A stretch of 47,427 bases of DNA from an uncultured Bacteroidales bacterium (GTDB lineage: Bacteria > Bacteroidota > Bacteroidia > Bacteroidales > FEN-979), in the NCBI GenBank assembly GCA_903885595.1, contig CAISJJ010000101.1, forward strand, positions 1 to 47,427. Reading direction: 5' to 3'. The notes beneath the pieces were generated by a model. The model was not told the origin of the DNA. It searched no databases and saw nothing but the letters and a program-made list of their open reading frames with translations. A program made the translations under genes and the position numbers. Below, piece after piece: positions 15,758 to 24,733 of the stretch; position 1 is the first letter of the stretch, and each line of letters opens with the position of its first letter.

Positions 15758-18700
15758 TCAGTATCCTATTTTCACGATATAACTATTTACTTTGCTTTTG
15801 TAAAACGAACTCAGTACCGGTAAAAATAATTGAATATTGTCAAAACTCGCTTTACGTTTCATGTTATACTTAAAATTTTGCACAGGGTTACTTATTTTAT
15901 TGTTTTTTGATTCCGTCGACTCTCTTTTTTCTTCTTGGTCCCTAATTTGCTCTGCCTTTTCTGATTCTAGTAACCTTGTCATAATTTCCTGTTGTCTACG
16001 CATTGTTTCCTGGGTTACATTCTTATTGATCAAATCTTTTTCAATCTTTTCCATTTCTCTAACTGCCTCATTTAACGATCCTTGCTCTTTTAAACCTCTT
16101 GAACCCATTTCATCCCGATACCGTTGCATTTCATTTCTTAAAGCTTCCTGCTGGGCAGCGAGTCTCGCAATTTCTTTATTTAAACCGCCATTCGCTGCTT
16201 TATTTCCTCCCGATTTACCACTCTTTGCATCCATTCCCTCTTTAAGTTTTTGTAATTGCTGACCTATTTGATTCTGTAGTCCTTTCATTCCCTTTACTGA
16301 CGCTTTTCCTTCTTTACCCGAAGAATTTTTACAAGATTTTTTACCCCCTTTTGATTGCATGCTTGACGACATTTGTTCCTTCATTCTTTCCAAAGATTCA
16401 TTTAGCAACACTGCAAGGTTATTGATCGAGGTCATAGTGTACTGCTGTTTTGCTACAGCATCATTAATATTACGATTATCCATAGCCAACAGTGTCAATT
16501 CAATATTTTGTCTGATTGATCCGATTTCCTTCGAGACAAAGGGTTTCATTGTAAGTTGGCGCCTTGCAATAGAAATTAATGAATCTTCGACCACTGTCAA
16601 TTTCACACCATACTCACGTTGTTTAACAACAATTTCCGGGAATCGCGGATCGCTTCTTGAAATTACCCTTGTAAGACCAATCAGGTTCTCCTGTTCAAAA
16701 GAAAGCCTTATTAAATTTTCAAGAATCATCCTCAAATTTTCTGCGTCCTCTCCCAGCTGTTCATCTTCGTTTTCCTGCTGCGACAGCTCCATCTGGTCAG
16801 CGAGTTCACTCATTTGCTTAGCAGCTTCTTTTTGTGATTTCTCTGCATCCTTAGTATTTTTTTCTTCAAGGCTAATTTTGCTTTTTTTCTGGTTTTTCCT
16901 TATACTATCTTGTTTGGCTTCCGTATTTCCCAAATCGGCAGGCGTTTCCAGTTTCTGCCCTTCCGTTTTCAAGTTGTTTATTTGTTGAGAAATTGAATCT
17001 GTTTTCTCATTAATTTTCTTTTGTTGATCGAGTAGTTTTTCAACTGGAGATAATTTCATACCTGTTTCATTAGCCAGGTTTTCTTGCTTTTCAGCAGTCT
17101 TTCTCAATTCATTGCTTAATGCTTCCAATTTTCGTTCGAATTCAACCTGTTTCATCAGAGCAAGATTTCGGTCTAACTGGGTTTCAAGTTCCTCATTGGT
17201 TACTTTCATTTTCTCCATGAGTTCTCCCAGTTTTTCTTTATCAACCTTTTTAAGCAGATCCCGCAACTCTTCTATAATTTTTTTTAAATCATCCGATAGC
17301 AACTCTTCCATCAACTTGTTCAGCTGTTTTTGCTTCTCGGTAATTCGTTCGCTGGTTTCCAGGTACTTTTCTTCATTTGCTATGTTTTCTTCATTTCTTT
17401 TGATTGCCTCTTTTACTTTTTCTTCAATCGACTGATTAGCCTTAATCAAATCTTCAATTTTTTGTTTTTCCTGCCACGAAATGGAGCTTTGATCAACCAT
17501 CTTTTTATTAAGCTCATCCATGGTCTTCCGGATAAACTCAGATTCATTTAATCCATTCTCCATTTCGTCATTCATCATTTTTTCGTTCTTATTCGTAAGG
17601 TTTATCAGATCATCAATTGATGGGGTAGTTATTGTTTTTTCCTCAGATTTGGTCATTTTTGGTCCATGTATTCCATCATTATCCCATATTTCAAAAAAGT
17701 ATTTGATATTCATTCCAGCTTTAGGCATAAGTTTAACCAGGTCAGCTTCATAATAAAAAACCTGGTTATTAACATTGTTTTCAATTGGAATGCTCTCAGT
17801 AAATATTTTCGCCTTAGATGTGTCATTATCAAGAAAGATACTATAGTTGAATGTCAATTTTGTAAATCCATAATCATCTTTCAGAATACCATTAAAAAAG
17901 ACGGCACTGTTAAGAGCCGAATCACCAGTTTCGGAAACAATAATTGAAGGATATACGTCACTGATCACGGTAATTCGATACACCAAAGAGTCAGGCTTTA
18001 AAACATTATCATTCAAGGGTAAAAGACAATAAGTAGAAGTTTGAAGATTACCTGCAGTATAGGAAAAGGTGGTATTTTGTTTATCGCTAAGGTTGATTTC
18101 TTTATCGCCTAAACGAAATTTAATGATATTTACATCTTTAGTAAAAAAGTTCCATTTGACAACCGACCCTTCAGGAATAATAAAATCTCCAATATTTTCA
18201 ATTGTTTCCGATTGTTTGTTAAGATAAGATGGAAATATTGTTTCAATATTAAAACTCAGCAGAATTGGTTTTGGAAATACTTTGATTTCAAATTTTTCCG
18301 AATCGAAATCTCCTGCAGTAATCCAGAAAATGATGTTTTCCTGCAGTGATTTGAAAAGATGGGTGAATACAAATCCCTTCTTTTTTATCATTTTGTAGGT
18401 TACGTCCTTTGTTTTAATAAAAAATTCAATTGGAATCTCATTACCGGTAACTTCGATTTGCAGGTCCAAATCCTCTTGTTGTATTGCACTTAAATCTTGA
18501 TTCAGAACTTCAATTTTAAAAGGTCGCTGCCGGGTAAACGCTTTATTAAATTGAAGGATGCGGGAGGTTGGATCTGAAATTATTTTAGGTTCAAATAAGG
18601 CCATTATTACAAAAACGAAAACAGGAACTAATGCAAAACGGATATAACGAAAATTTTTACGGAGATCGATAACTTTGGTAAACCGGAACACTTTAAGAAC

Positions 18701-19111
18701 TGCTGTTTTTTGTTCAATACTGGCAGTGAGTAATTCGGAATGATCATTCCCTGATTCATTCTTTTTTATCAATTGCAATGCATTCAACAATTTATCCTGA
18801 ATTTCGGGAAAATGGTTTCCTATTATCACAGCAGCCTGAACATAAGAGATAACCTTCCCAATCTTAATTAACTGAAGGATTGGAATAAAAATCAGTCGAG
18901 AAAAAAGAAACACAGTTATGGTCAGAAAAGTAAAAAACAGAACTGTCCTTCCTGTCTGATTGAATTGTAATACATATTCACTGGTAATAATAATGAGATA
19001 ATATACAGCTAGAATTGAGAATGTCCACAAGAGACCCCTCATTAATTTGTTCTTATAATATTTACGGATGAACTCATCCAGTTTGTTTATCAGTATGTTT
19101 TCTTCAGCCAT
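15758..19111 (-). CDS. DUF4175-type large membrane protein with coiled coil
   Basis: Three hydrophobic segments lie near the N-terminus (about 26-48, 55-82 and 157-172). A beta-rich periplasmic-type region (about 180-500) follows, then a very long lysine/glutamate/glutamine-rich coiled coil (about 515-1070) with a low-complexity serine-glycine-lysine patch around 945-1000. This layout matches the DUF4175 family of Bacteroidota and alphaproteobacteria, whose function is not established. At 1117 residues it has the expected size. Many long reading frames on the opposite strand here are shadows of the lysine/glutamate-rich coding sequence. It heads a unit with the HATPase-like gene and ybeY. Confidence 0.82.
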   Translation of the reverse strand: MAEENILINKLDEFIRKYYKNKLMRGLLWTFSILAVYYLIIITSEYVLQFNQTGRTVLFFTFLTITVFLFSRLIFIPILQLIKIGKVISYVQAAVIIGNHFPEIQDKLLNALQLIKKNESGNDHSELLTASIEQKTAVLKVFRFTKVIDLRKNFRYIRFALVPVFVFVIMALFEPKIISDPTSRILQFNKAFTRQRPFKIEVLNQDLSAIQQEDLDLQIEVTGNEIPIEFFIKTKDVTYKMIKKKGFVFTHLFKSLQENIIFWITAGDFDSEKFEIKVFPKPILLSFNIETIFPSYLNKQSETIENIGDFIIPEGSVVKWNFFTKDVNIIKFRLGDKEINLSDKQNTTFSYTAGNLQTSTYCLLPLNDNVLKPDSLVYRITVISDVYPSIIVSETGDSALNSAVFFNGILKDDYGFTKLTFNYSIFLDNDTSKAKIFTESIPIENNVNNQVFYYEADLVKLMPKAGMNIKYFFEIWDNDGIHGPKMTKSEEKTITTPSIDDLINLTNKNEKMMNDEMENGLNESEFIRKTMDELNKKMVDQSSISWQEKQKIEDLIKANQSIEEKVKEAIKRNEENIANEEKYLETSERITEKQKQLNKLMEELLSDDLKKIIEELRDLLKKVDKEKLGELMEKMKVTNEELETQLDRNLALMKQVEFERKLEALSNELRKTAEKQENLANETGMKLSPVEKLLDQQKKINEKTDSISQQINNLKTEGQKLETPADLGNTEAKQDSIRKNQKKSKISLEEKNTKDAEKSQKEAAKQMSELADQMELSQQENEDEQLGEDAENLRMILENLIRLSFEQENLIGLTRVISRSDPRFPEIVVKQREYGVKLTVVEDSLISIARRQLTMKPFVSKEIGSIRQNIELTLLAMDNRNINDAVAKQQYTMTSINNLAVLLNESLERMKEQMSSSMQSKGGKKSCKNSSGKEGKASVKGMKGLQNQIGQQLQKLKEGMDAKSGKSGGNKAANGGLNKEIARLAAQQEALRNEMQRYRDEMGSRGLKEQGSLNEAVREMEKIEKDLINKNVTQETMRRQQEIMTRLLESEKAEQIRDQEEKRESTESKNNKISNPVQNFKYNMKRKASFDNIQLFLPVLSSFYKSKVNSYIVKIGY

Positions 19112-19160
19112 CCTCTTTTATTAATAACTAACTGGTTGCACAGAATTTACTCTAACAATG

Positions 19161-19168
19161 CAAAAATA
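19161..19168 (-). promoter_or_regulatory. Promoter -7 box for the DUF4175-ybeY unit
   Basis: TATTTTTG on the - strand matches the Bacteroidota -7 element TAnnTTTG, 49 bases before the DUF4175 start. The -33 element is weak. Confidence 0.5.
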
Positions 19169-19212
19169 CGAATATTAAAAATGGCGATTGAATCAGAATG
19201 GCTAGAATAGCT

Positions 19213-19220
19213 TAATTTTG
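19213..19220 (+). promoter_or_regulatory. Promoter -7 box for gltX
   Basis: TAATTTTG matches TAnnTTTG, 22 bases before the gltX ATG. It is divergent from the DUF4175 promoter. The -33 element is weak. Confidence 0.5.
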
Positions 19221-19242
19221 TGTCAATCAAATAAACACTCAG

Positions 19243-20781
19243 ATGAAACCAGACCATGTCCGCGTACGATTTGCACCAAGTCCTACCGGACCTTTGCACA
19301 TTGGCGGTGTTCGAACCGCTTTATATAATTTTCTGTTTGCCCGAAAACATGAAGGCACCATGATTCTAAGGATTGAGGATACGGATCAGAACCGTTTTGT
19401 GCCCGGCGCAGAACAATATATTTGTGAATCTCTCGATTGGTGTGGTCTCGAATTTGATGAAAGTCCCGAACTTGGAGGGCCATATGCGCCTTACCGGCAA
19501 TCAGAACGTTCGGCGATATACAGGGAGTTTATAGGCCGGTTAATTGAAGCAGGCCATGCTTATTATGCATTCGATACAGAGGCCGAATTGGAGGAAATGC
19601 GCAGGTTGGCAAAAGTAGAAGGAAACCGGGTTTTTCAATATGACCAGCAAACACGAAAATTACTAAAAAATTCGATCGTGCTTCCCAGCCATGAAGTAAA
19701 GGAGTTGCTAACATCCTGCGCATCATATGTTGTTCGGATAAAGATTCCGGAAAACCAGCAAGTTGTTGTACACGATCTGATCAGGGGAGAGGTGGTGGTA
19801 AATACAGCCAATCTCGATGATAAGGTACTTTTTAAATCTGATGGCTTACCTACATACCATCTCGCAAATGTCGTAGATGATTACCTCATGAAAATCACCC
19901 ATGTAATCCGTGGTGAAGAGTGGCTTCCTTCGGCGCCATTGCATGTTTTGCTTTACCGCTTTTTCGGATGGGAGGACATTATGCCTCAATTTGCACATCT
20001 GCCTCTTATTTTAAAACCTGATGGAAATGGTAAATTAAGCAAGCGTGATGGCGACCGGCTAGGCTTTCCAGTGTTTCCCATTGAATGGAAAGATCCCAAC
20101 ACCGGCGAAACTTATTCCGGGTATCGTGAAACAGGGTATTTACCAGAAGCTGTTGTCAATATTCTTGCTCACCTCGGTTGGAATCCAGGCACAGAAAAAG
20201 AGCTATTTTCGTTGGAAGAACTAATTGAAGAATTTTCAATCGAAAGAGTAGGAAAACATGGCTCCAAATTCGATCCTGAGAAGGCAAAATGGTTTAATCA
20301 CCAATATATGCAGAGAAAGTCAGACGAAGAACTTGGATTGATGCTTAAGCCATACCTGGAGTCGCACTTTGTTTTTCCGACAAAAGATTATATTGGTAAA
20401 GTTATCCATTTGGTAAAAGATCGGGTTGTTCTTAGTTCTGATTTATGGGAGGCATCCTGGTTTTTTTTCATGTGTCCGCAGCAATACGATGATGAGGTCT
20501 ACAAAAAAATTTGGCAATCAGGAACTTCCGGATATATTTCTGATTTTTTACATGAAGTAGAGAAGCTGGAAGATTTTAATAAAGACACCCTGCATACGCT
20601 TGTTCAGGAATTTACTGCGACTACTGGCATTAAAATGGGACAACTGATGAGTCCCTTGCGATTATTGATGGTTGGCACAAATCAGGGACCAGGGATGATG
20701 GATCTTGCGGATGTTTTAGGAAAAAATGAATTCGTTTCAAGAATCAACGTTGGCCTCGAAATAATTAACAGGACAAGGTAA
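19243..20781 (+). CDS. gltX: Glutamate-tRNA ligase
   Basis: The enzyme charges tRNA-Glu with glutamate in the cytoplasm. The class I HIGH motif appears as PSPTGPLHIGG (residues 12-22) and the KMSKS motif as KLSKRDG near residue 265. The catalytic core segments IEDTDQNRF and VIRGEEWLPSAPLH are also present. The length of 512 residues fits a complete GltX with its anticodon-binding C-terminal domain. A separate glnS is encoded nearby, so this enzyme is probably discriminating rather than mischarging tRNA-Gln, which is inference. Confidence 0.97.
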   Translation: MKPDHVRVRFAPSPTGPLHIGGVRTALYNFLFARKHEGTMILRIEDTDQNRFVPGAEQYICESLDWCGLEFDESPELGGPYAPYRQSERSAIYREFIGRLIEAGHAYYAFDTEAELEEMRRLAKVEGNRVFQYDQQTRKLLKNSIVLPSHEVKELLTSCASYVVRIKIPENQQVVVHDLIRGEVVVNTANLDDKVLFKSDGLPTYHLANVVDDYLMKITHVIRGEEWLPSAPLHVLLYRFFGWEDIMPQFAHLPLILKPDGNGKLSKRDGDRLGFPVFPIEWKDPNTGETYSGYRETGYLPEAVVNILAHLGWNPGTEKELFSLEELIEEFSIERVGKHGSKFDPEKAKWFNHQYMQRKSDEELGLMLKPYLESHFVFPTKDYIGKVIHLVKDRVVLSSDLWEASWFFFMCPQQYDDEVYKKIWQSGTSGYISDFLHEVEKLEDFNKDTLHTLVQEFTATTGIKMGQLMSPLRLLMVGTNQGPGMMDLADVLGKNEFVSRINVGLEIINRTR

Positions 20782-20820
20782 AAAGACTTTTACCGTCCTC
20801 CGTACCGTCCCCTATACGTA

Positions 20821-20853
20821 AAAAACCCCCGTAAACTATTGATTTACAGGGGT
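20821..20853 (-). terminator. Terminator of tRNA-Gln
   Basis: On the - strand the AACCCCTGTAAAT arm pairs with AGTTTACGGGGGTT around CAAT and runs into six T residues. The same hairpin lies behind the convergent gltX and may also halt its transcripts. Confidence 0.75.
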
Positions 20854-20859
20854 TCGTTG

Positions 20860-20932
20860 TTGTCCGACTAGGGGTCGAACCTAGACTCTAATGATCCAGA
20901 ATCATTTGTGTTGCCAGTTACACCATCGGACA
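20860..20932 (-). tRNA. tRNA-Gln (anticodon CTG)
   Basis: The acceptor arms TGTCCGA and TCGGACA pair fully, the anticodon stem AATGA/TCATT encloses the loop TTCTGGA with anticodon CTG, and the T-loop GGTTCGACCC is standard. CCA is not encoded. It lies between the genes for GluRS and GlnRS. Confidence 0.95.
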
Positions 20933-20941
20933 ATCTGGGTG

Positions 20942-20949
20942 CAAAATTA
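20942..20949 (-). promoter_or_regulatory. Promoter -7 box for tRNA-Gln
   Basis: TAATTTTG, followed by CACC after G-C, lies 9 bases before the tRNA 5' end. The same TAATTTTGCA string precedes tRNA-Ala, tRNA-Cys and glnS. Confidence 0.6.
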
Positions 20950-20976
20950 ATACATTTTTCGCTAAATTGTCACATT

Positions 20977-22680
20977 TTATTTAACTTTTTCCACTTTGGA
21001 CCATGAATCTTTTAAAGGCACAACTCTGTTGAAAACCAGCATATTAGTGGTTGAATCCTTATCAACAGAAAAATAACCGGTTCGTTCAAATTGATATTTC
21101 TCGAGAATCTGTGCGGCTTTTACCGCCGGTTCAATCAATGCTGAGACAATGTTCAGAGAATTTGGGTTCAGGAAATCTTTGTAGGTAGCTCCCAATTCAT
21201 TTTCATCCGGATTTTCCTTTAGGAACAGCCTGTCGTAAAGTCTTACTTCGGCCGCAACGGCATGCTTTGCGCTAACCCAGTGTAACGTTCCTTTTACCTT
21301 CCGGTTGCTTTCAGGCATACCACTTTTCGTCGTAGGGTCATACGTACAATGAATTTCTTCAATTTTTCCTGTTTTGGGGTCCTTGGCGACACTTTCGCAT
21401 TTAATGATATAGGCAGCCTTCAGTCTGACTTCACGGCCAGGAGAAAGGCGGAAAAATTTATTGGGAGGATCTTCCATAAAATCGTCTCGTTCGATGAAGA
21501 CTGTTTTTGAAAACGGAACTTTTCTTTTTCCCTTTGATTCATCTTCAGGATTGTTTACTGATTCCATCTCTTCTACCAGGTCCTCAGGATAATTATCGAG
21601 GATAACCTTTACAGGATCCAGCACAGCCATCAGCCTGTTTGCACGATTATTCAGGTCTTCCCGAATGCAGAATTCGAGGAGACTCACATCAATAATATTG
21701 TCACGTTTCGCAACGCCAATGATATCGGCAAAATTGCGAATAGATTCGGGTGTATATCCGCGCCGGCGCAATCCGCATATTGTAGGCATGCGGGGATCAT
21801 CCCAGCCGCTAACATTTCCTTCACGGACAAGCTCCAGTAATTTACGTTTGCTCATAACCGTATAGGTCACATTCAACCGTGCAAATTCAATTTGTCTCGG
21901 AGCATAAATGCCGATTTCCCGGATAAACCAATCATAAAGTGGCCGGTGAACCTCAAATTCAAGGGTGCAGATAGAATGAGTAATATGCTCAATGGAGTCG
22001 GATTGACCATGGGCAAAATCGTACATAGGATAAATACACCATCTGTTTTCCGTGCGATGATGATAGGCATGCAGAATCCGGTAAAGAACAGGGTCGCGCA
22101 TGTGCATGTTCGGAGAGGTCATATCGATATTTGCCCTAAGCACCCTGGTACCATCGGGAAACTCACCAGCACGCATTCGTGAGAACAAATCAAGATTTTC
22201 TTCGACAGAACGAATCCTGAATGGACTTTCTTTACCAGGCCGGGTTGGTGTGCCGCGGGTTTCGCTGATCTCTTCGGCCGTCATGTCACAAACATAAGCT
22301 TTCCCTTTTTTGATCAGGATTATGGCGTATTCGTAAAGCTGGTCAAAATAGTCCGACGCATAAAACAAGCGGTCCTGCCAGTCAAATCCCAGCCATTTAA
22401 CATCTTCCATAATCGACTCTACATATTCAACATCCTCCTTAACGGGATTGGTATCATCGAAACGTAGGTTTGTTTTACCATTATACTTATTCCCCAAACC
22501 AAAATTAAGGCAAATCGATTTGGCATGTCCAATGTGCAGATAACCATTGGGTTCGGGTGGAAACCGCGTATGAACACGTCCTTCATTAACACCATTCCTG
22601 ATATCTTCTTCAATAATGTCTTCGATAAAATTCAGAGCGCGGTTTGTTTTTTCGTCTTCAGCTATTTTTATTTCTTCCAT
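20977..22680 (-). CDS. glnS: Glutamine-tRNA ligase
   Basis: The enzyme charges tRNA-Gln directly with glutamine. The class I motif is [15 protein letters not shown], and MSKRKLL supplies the KMSKS equivalent near residue 273. The tRNA-contact region RFDDTNP is also present. The reading frame is open up to 22740, but the ATG at 22680 (start [11 protein letters not shown]) fits the family N-terminus much better. The length from this start is 567 residues. Its presence together with gltX and tRNA-Gln indicates the direct route to Gln-tRNA rather than transamidation. Confidence 0.97.
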   Translation of the reverse strand: MEEIKIAEDEKTNRALNFIEDIIEEDIRNGVNEGRVHTRFPPEPNGYLHIGHAKSICLNFGLGNKYNGKTNLRFDDTNPVKEDVEYVESIMEDVKWLGFDWQDRLFYASDYFDQLYEYAIILIKKGKAYVCDMTAEEISETRGTPTRPGKESPFRIRSVEENLDLFSRMRAGEFPDGTRVLRANIDMTSPNMHMRDPVLYRILHAYHHRTENRWCIYPMYDFAHGQSDSIEHITHSICTLEFEVHRPLYDWFIREIGIYAPRQIEFARLNVTYTVMSKRKLLELVREGNVSGWDDPRMPTICGLRRRGYTPESIRNFADIIGVAKRDNIIDVSLLEFCIREDLNNRANRLMAVLDPVKVILDNYPEDLVEEMESVNNPEDESKGKRKVPFSKTVFIERDDFMEDPPNKFFRLSPGREVRLKAAYIIKCESVAKDPKTGKIEEIHCTYDPTTKSGMPESNRKVKGTLHWVSAKHAVAAEVRLYDRLFLKENPDENELGATYKDFLNPNSLNIVSALIEPAVKAAQILEKYQFERTGYFSVDKDSTTNMLVFNRVVPLKDSWSKVEKVK

Positions 22681-22767
22681 AAAATCAGATCTATTTTGCA
22701 CTTTGTCATACGGGAAAACGTAAATTTGATCGCTAGTCACCCTCTAACAGAGCAGTAGATTAAATTG

Positions 22768-22775
22768 CAAAATTA
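22768..22775 (-). promoter_or_regulatory. Promoter -7 box for glnS
   Basis: TAATTTTG followed by CA matches the tRNA-Gln promoter at 20942. A transcript starting about seven bases on would have a leader of roughly 80 bases to the preferred glnS start. Confidence 0.5.
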
Positions 22776-22844
22776 CTACAATTTAAAAACAGGACAGCAA
22801 GTTCATCTGAATTTGATAATTTCACCGTTTGAAAACTATACACT

Positions 22845-23201
22845 ATGGGCCAAATTTTATTAGAAGGAATGGAGTTTTTTTCATTTCACGGGTGTTTCAA
22901 AGAAGAACAAATTATTGGAACTAAATTTATTGTTGACCTTAGTATTGATGCTGATACTGAAAAAGCCGAAGCATCGGACCATCTCAGGGATACTGTTGAT
23001 TACGTCAGTCTTTACCGGTGTGTGAAAAAGGAGATGGAGCAGAAATCCTATCTGTTGGAACATGTTGTCCGGCGTATTATGGTTGCTATACAAAACGAAT
23101 TTCCAGCTATTTCATCCATTGAACTCAAGCTTGCTAAGATTAACCCGCCAATGGGTGGAAAAATGCTCCAGGTAAGTTATAAAACAAAGTGGAAGAAATG
23201 A
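22845..23201 (+). CDS. folB: Dihydroneopterin aldolase
   Basis: FolB cleaves dihydroneopterin in folate synthesis. The 118-residue protein shows the family's typical opening (LEGMEFFSFHGCFKEEQ), with the active-site glutamate of the HGC-x-x-E region, the central DTVDYVSLY segment, and a lysine near the end (ELKLAKINPP). Its length matches the family. It stands alone on the + strand between glnS and tRNA-Cys; no other folate gene is adjacent. Confidence 0.95.
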   Translation: MGQILLEGMEFFSFHGCFKEEQIIGTKFIVDLSIDADTEKAEASDHLRDTVDYVSLYRCVKKEMEQKSYLLEHVVRRIMVAIQNEFPAISSIELKLAKINPPMGGKMLQVSYKTKWKK

Positions 23202-23202
23202 G

Positions 23203-23235
23203 TTTGTGCTTATTTAAAAATTTTTTATAATTTTG
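23203..23235 (+). promoter_or_regulatory. Promoter of tRNA-Cys
   Basis: TTTG (23203-23206) and TAATTTTG (23228-23235) are 21 bases apart, close to the Bacteroidota TTTG / TAnnTTTG consensus. The tRNA begins 16 bases later. Confidence 0.65.
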
Positions 23236-23251
23236 CACTCCCATTACCTAT

Positions 23252-23322
23252 GGTTTCGTGGCCGAGTGGCTAGGCAGCGGTCTGCAAAACCGTGTACAGC
23301 GGTTCGACTCCGCTCGAAACCT
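23252..23322 (+). tRNA. tRNA-Cys (anticodon GCA)
   Basis: The acceptor arms GGTTTCG and CGAAACC pair, the anticodon loop is CTGCAAA with GCA, the T-arm GCGGTTCGACTCCGC is intact and the discriminator is T, as expected for tRNA-Cys. CCA is not encoded. Confidence 0.95.
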
Positions 23323-23326
23323 CCCT

Positions 23327-23358
23327 AAACCCGTTTCTCGAAGAAGCGGGTTTTTTAT
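23327..23358 (+). terminator. Terminator of tRNA-Cys overlapping the mreD stop
   Basis: ACCCGTTTCT (23329-23338) pairs with AGAAGCGGGT (23342-23351), followed by a run of six T residues. The T-run overlaps the stop codon of convergent mreD, so the hairpin may also serve as its 3' end. Confidence 0.8.
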
Positions 23359-23867
23359 TTTGAACTTGCAAAGGTATATTCACTTATCAGGACAAGCATT
23401 AAAGTAAAAGTACTGCTTAACAGAATTCGAACAAAAGTTGCGAAAAATTCGGTTAAGCGGAAAATTTCCAGGTAGAACAGAGAAATATGATGCACCAGGA
23501 CAAGAATTATCGCATAGTAAAGAAACCATTTCATACCCTGGCTTCTGAGAGATGGAGTTTCCCCGATGAGCGACTCGGGACCAGAAGAGATCGCGGAAAT
23601 TACAAAGGGACGGGCAAATCCCATTAGAACACAAGCAGCCGCATTCAACCCGATAGTATTGGTAAAAATATCAATGCCTATTCCTAAAATGAATGAAAGA
23701 ACCAACAGCATCCAACGGGGTGTGGAAAATGGCAGGAGAAGAATAAAATAGATGTAAAAATAGGGATTTATATAACCTCCCAGGTTTATATGATTTAAAA
23801 TCAGAACCTGAAAAATGATCAGGAAGAAAAAACGTATAATATTGAAAAAAACCGTTCTTGAAGTCAA
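23355..23867 (-). CDS. mreD: Rod shape-determining protein MreD
   Basis: A small, very hydrophobic protein of 170 residues with about five membrane helices, the typical size and profile of MreD in Bacteroidota. It follows mreC by 27 bases. MreD joins MreC and MreB in the elongasome that directs peptidoglycan synthesis along the cell side wall. Sequence identity alone is weak for this family; the position after mreC decides the call. The usual next genes, mrdA (PBP2) and rodA, do not follow; tRNA-Cys and folB lie there on the opposite strand. Confidence 0.88.
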   Translation of the reverse strand: MTSRTVFFNIIRFFFLIIFQVLILNHINLGGYINPYFYIYFILLLPFSTPRWMLLVLSFILGIGIDIFTNTIGLNAAACVLMGFARPFVISAISSGPESLIGETPSLRSQGMKWFLYYAIILVLVHHISLFYLEIFRLTEFFATFVRILLSSTFTLMLVLISEYTFASSK

Positions 23868-23894
23868 AGTCGTTTTTTTTTCGTCTTGTATAAG

Positions 23895-24725
23895 TTATTG
23901 GGATTTAAAAGATGCTTTCAGCTCTTCTTTTTCTTTACGCATCATGTCTACTACCACTTCAACATATCCCAAACTGTTAAAATCAGTGGAAAAAAGAAGT
24001 TCAGCATTGTTAAAATTTTCATCCTGTGGATTATTGAACTGGTTGATAGTACCAATGAGTAATCCTTCAGGAAATATGTCGGAGTTGCCACTGGTAATGA
24101 TTGTATCTCCTTTGACCATGACAATATGTTTCGGTATTTCTTTTACCTGGCCTTTCCTGTAACTGCCTCCTTTCCACTCCACGTTTACCAACTGGTTATT
24201 CTTCTTAAATTTCCCGGAAACCCTGCTGTCTTTGTTCAGCAATGACATTGCCCAACTAAAATGCGGGGATACACTTACTACCTGACCAACAATCTTATTT
24301 CCAATAATGACTCCCATATGGTTTTCGATTCCATGCATCGATCCTTTATTGATCATGAGGAAGTTATTCCGCTTGTTGGTAGAATTGCTTATCACTTTAG
24401 CGCTGATATACTTATACTCAAGTTTTACTATGGAGTCTTTCTTATAAAAAATATTGAGATCGGTTGTATAAAAGGCCTCAGGAATGCGGGAATGCAATTT
24501 GGCCATTTCTTCAATGAGAACTCTGTTTGTTTTTCGAAGGGAAAAATACTCTGATATACCGTTAAACATGTTATTCACAGAACCCGAAACGGCATTGGAA
24601 ACCGAGTAAAGGGAACTGCTTTGAAATTCGTTATAGTTGAAAAACAGAATCAGTGAAAGTGTCTCAAGAAGCAGGAATAGGAAATAGAAATAATGCTCCC
24701 TCAGAAATAAAAAAAGATTCCGCAT
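23895..24725 (-). CDS. mreC: Rod shape-determining protein MreC
   Basis: The protein has a short cytoplasmic start, one membrane helix (about 13-30), a coiled-coil stretch around residues 60-80 and a periplasmic beta-barrel part with the typical GSMHGIENHMGVIIGNKIVG segment near 128-147. At 276 residues it is normal for Bacteroidota MreC. It scaffolds the elongasome, linking MreB filaments to periplasmic penicillin-binding proteins. It starts 8 bases after the mreB stop. Confidence 0.93.
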   Translation of the reverse strand: MRNLFLFLREHYFYFLFLLLETLSLILFFNYNEFQSSSLYSVSNAVSGSVNNMFNGISEYFSLRKTNRVLIEEMAKLHSRIPEAFYTTDLNIFYKKDSIVKLEYKYISAKVISNSTNKRNNFLMINKGSMHGIENHMGVIIGNKIVGQVVSVSPHFSWAMSLLNKDSRVSGKFKKNNQLVNVEWKGGSYRKGQVKEIPKHIVMVKGDTIITSGNSDIFPEGLLIGTINQFNNPQDENFNNAELLFSTDFNSLGYVEVVVDMMRKEKEELKASFKSQ

Positions 24726-24733
24726 GGTACCTC

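Noticed and set aside
15837-17947. Long serine/phenylalanine-rich reading frames on the + strand
   Set aside because: They are the complement of the lysine/glutamate-rich coiled coil of the DUF4175 gene and show no family motif or start context.
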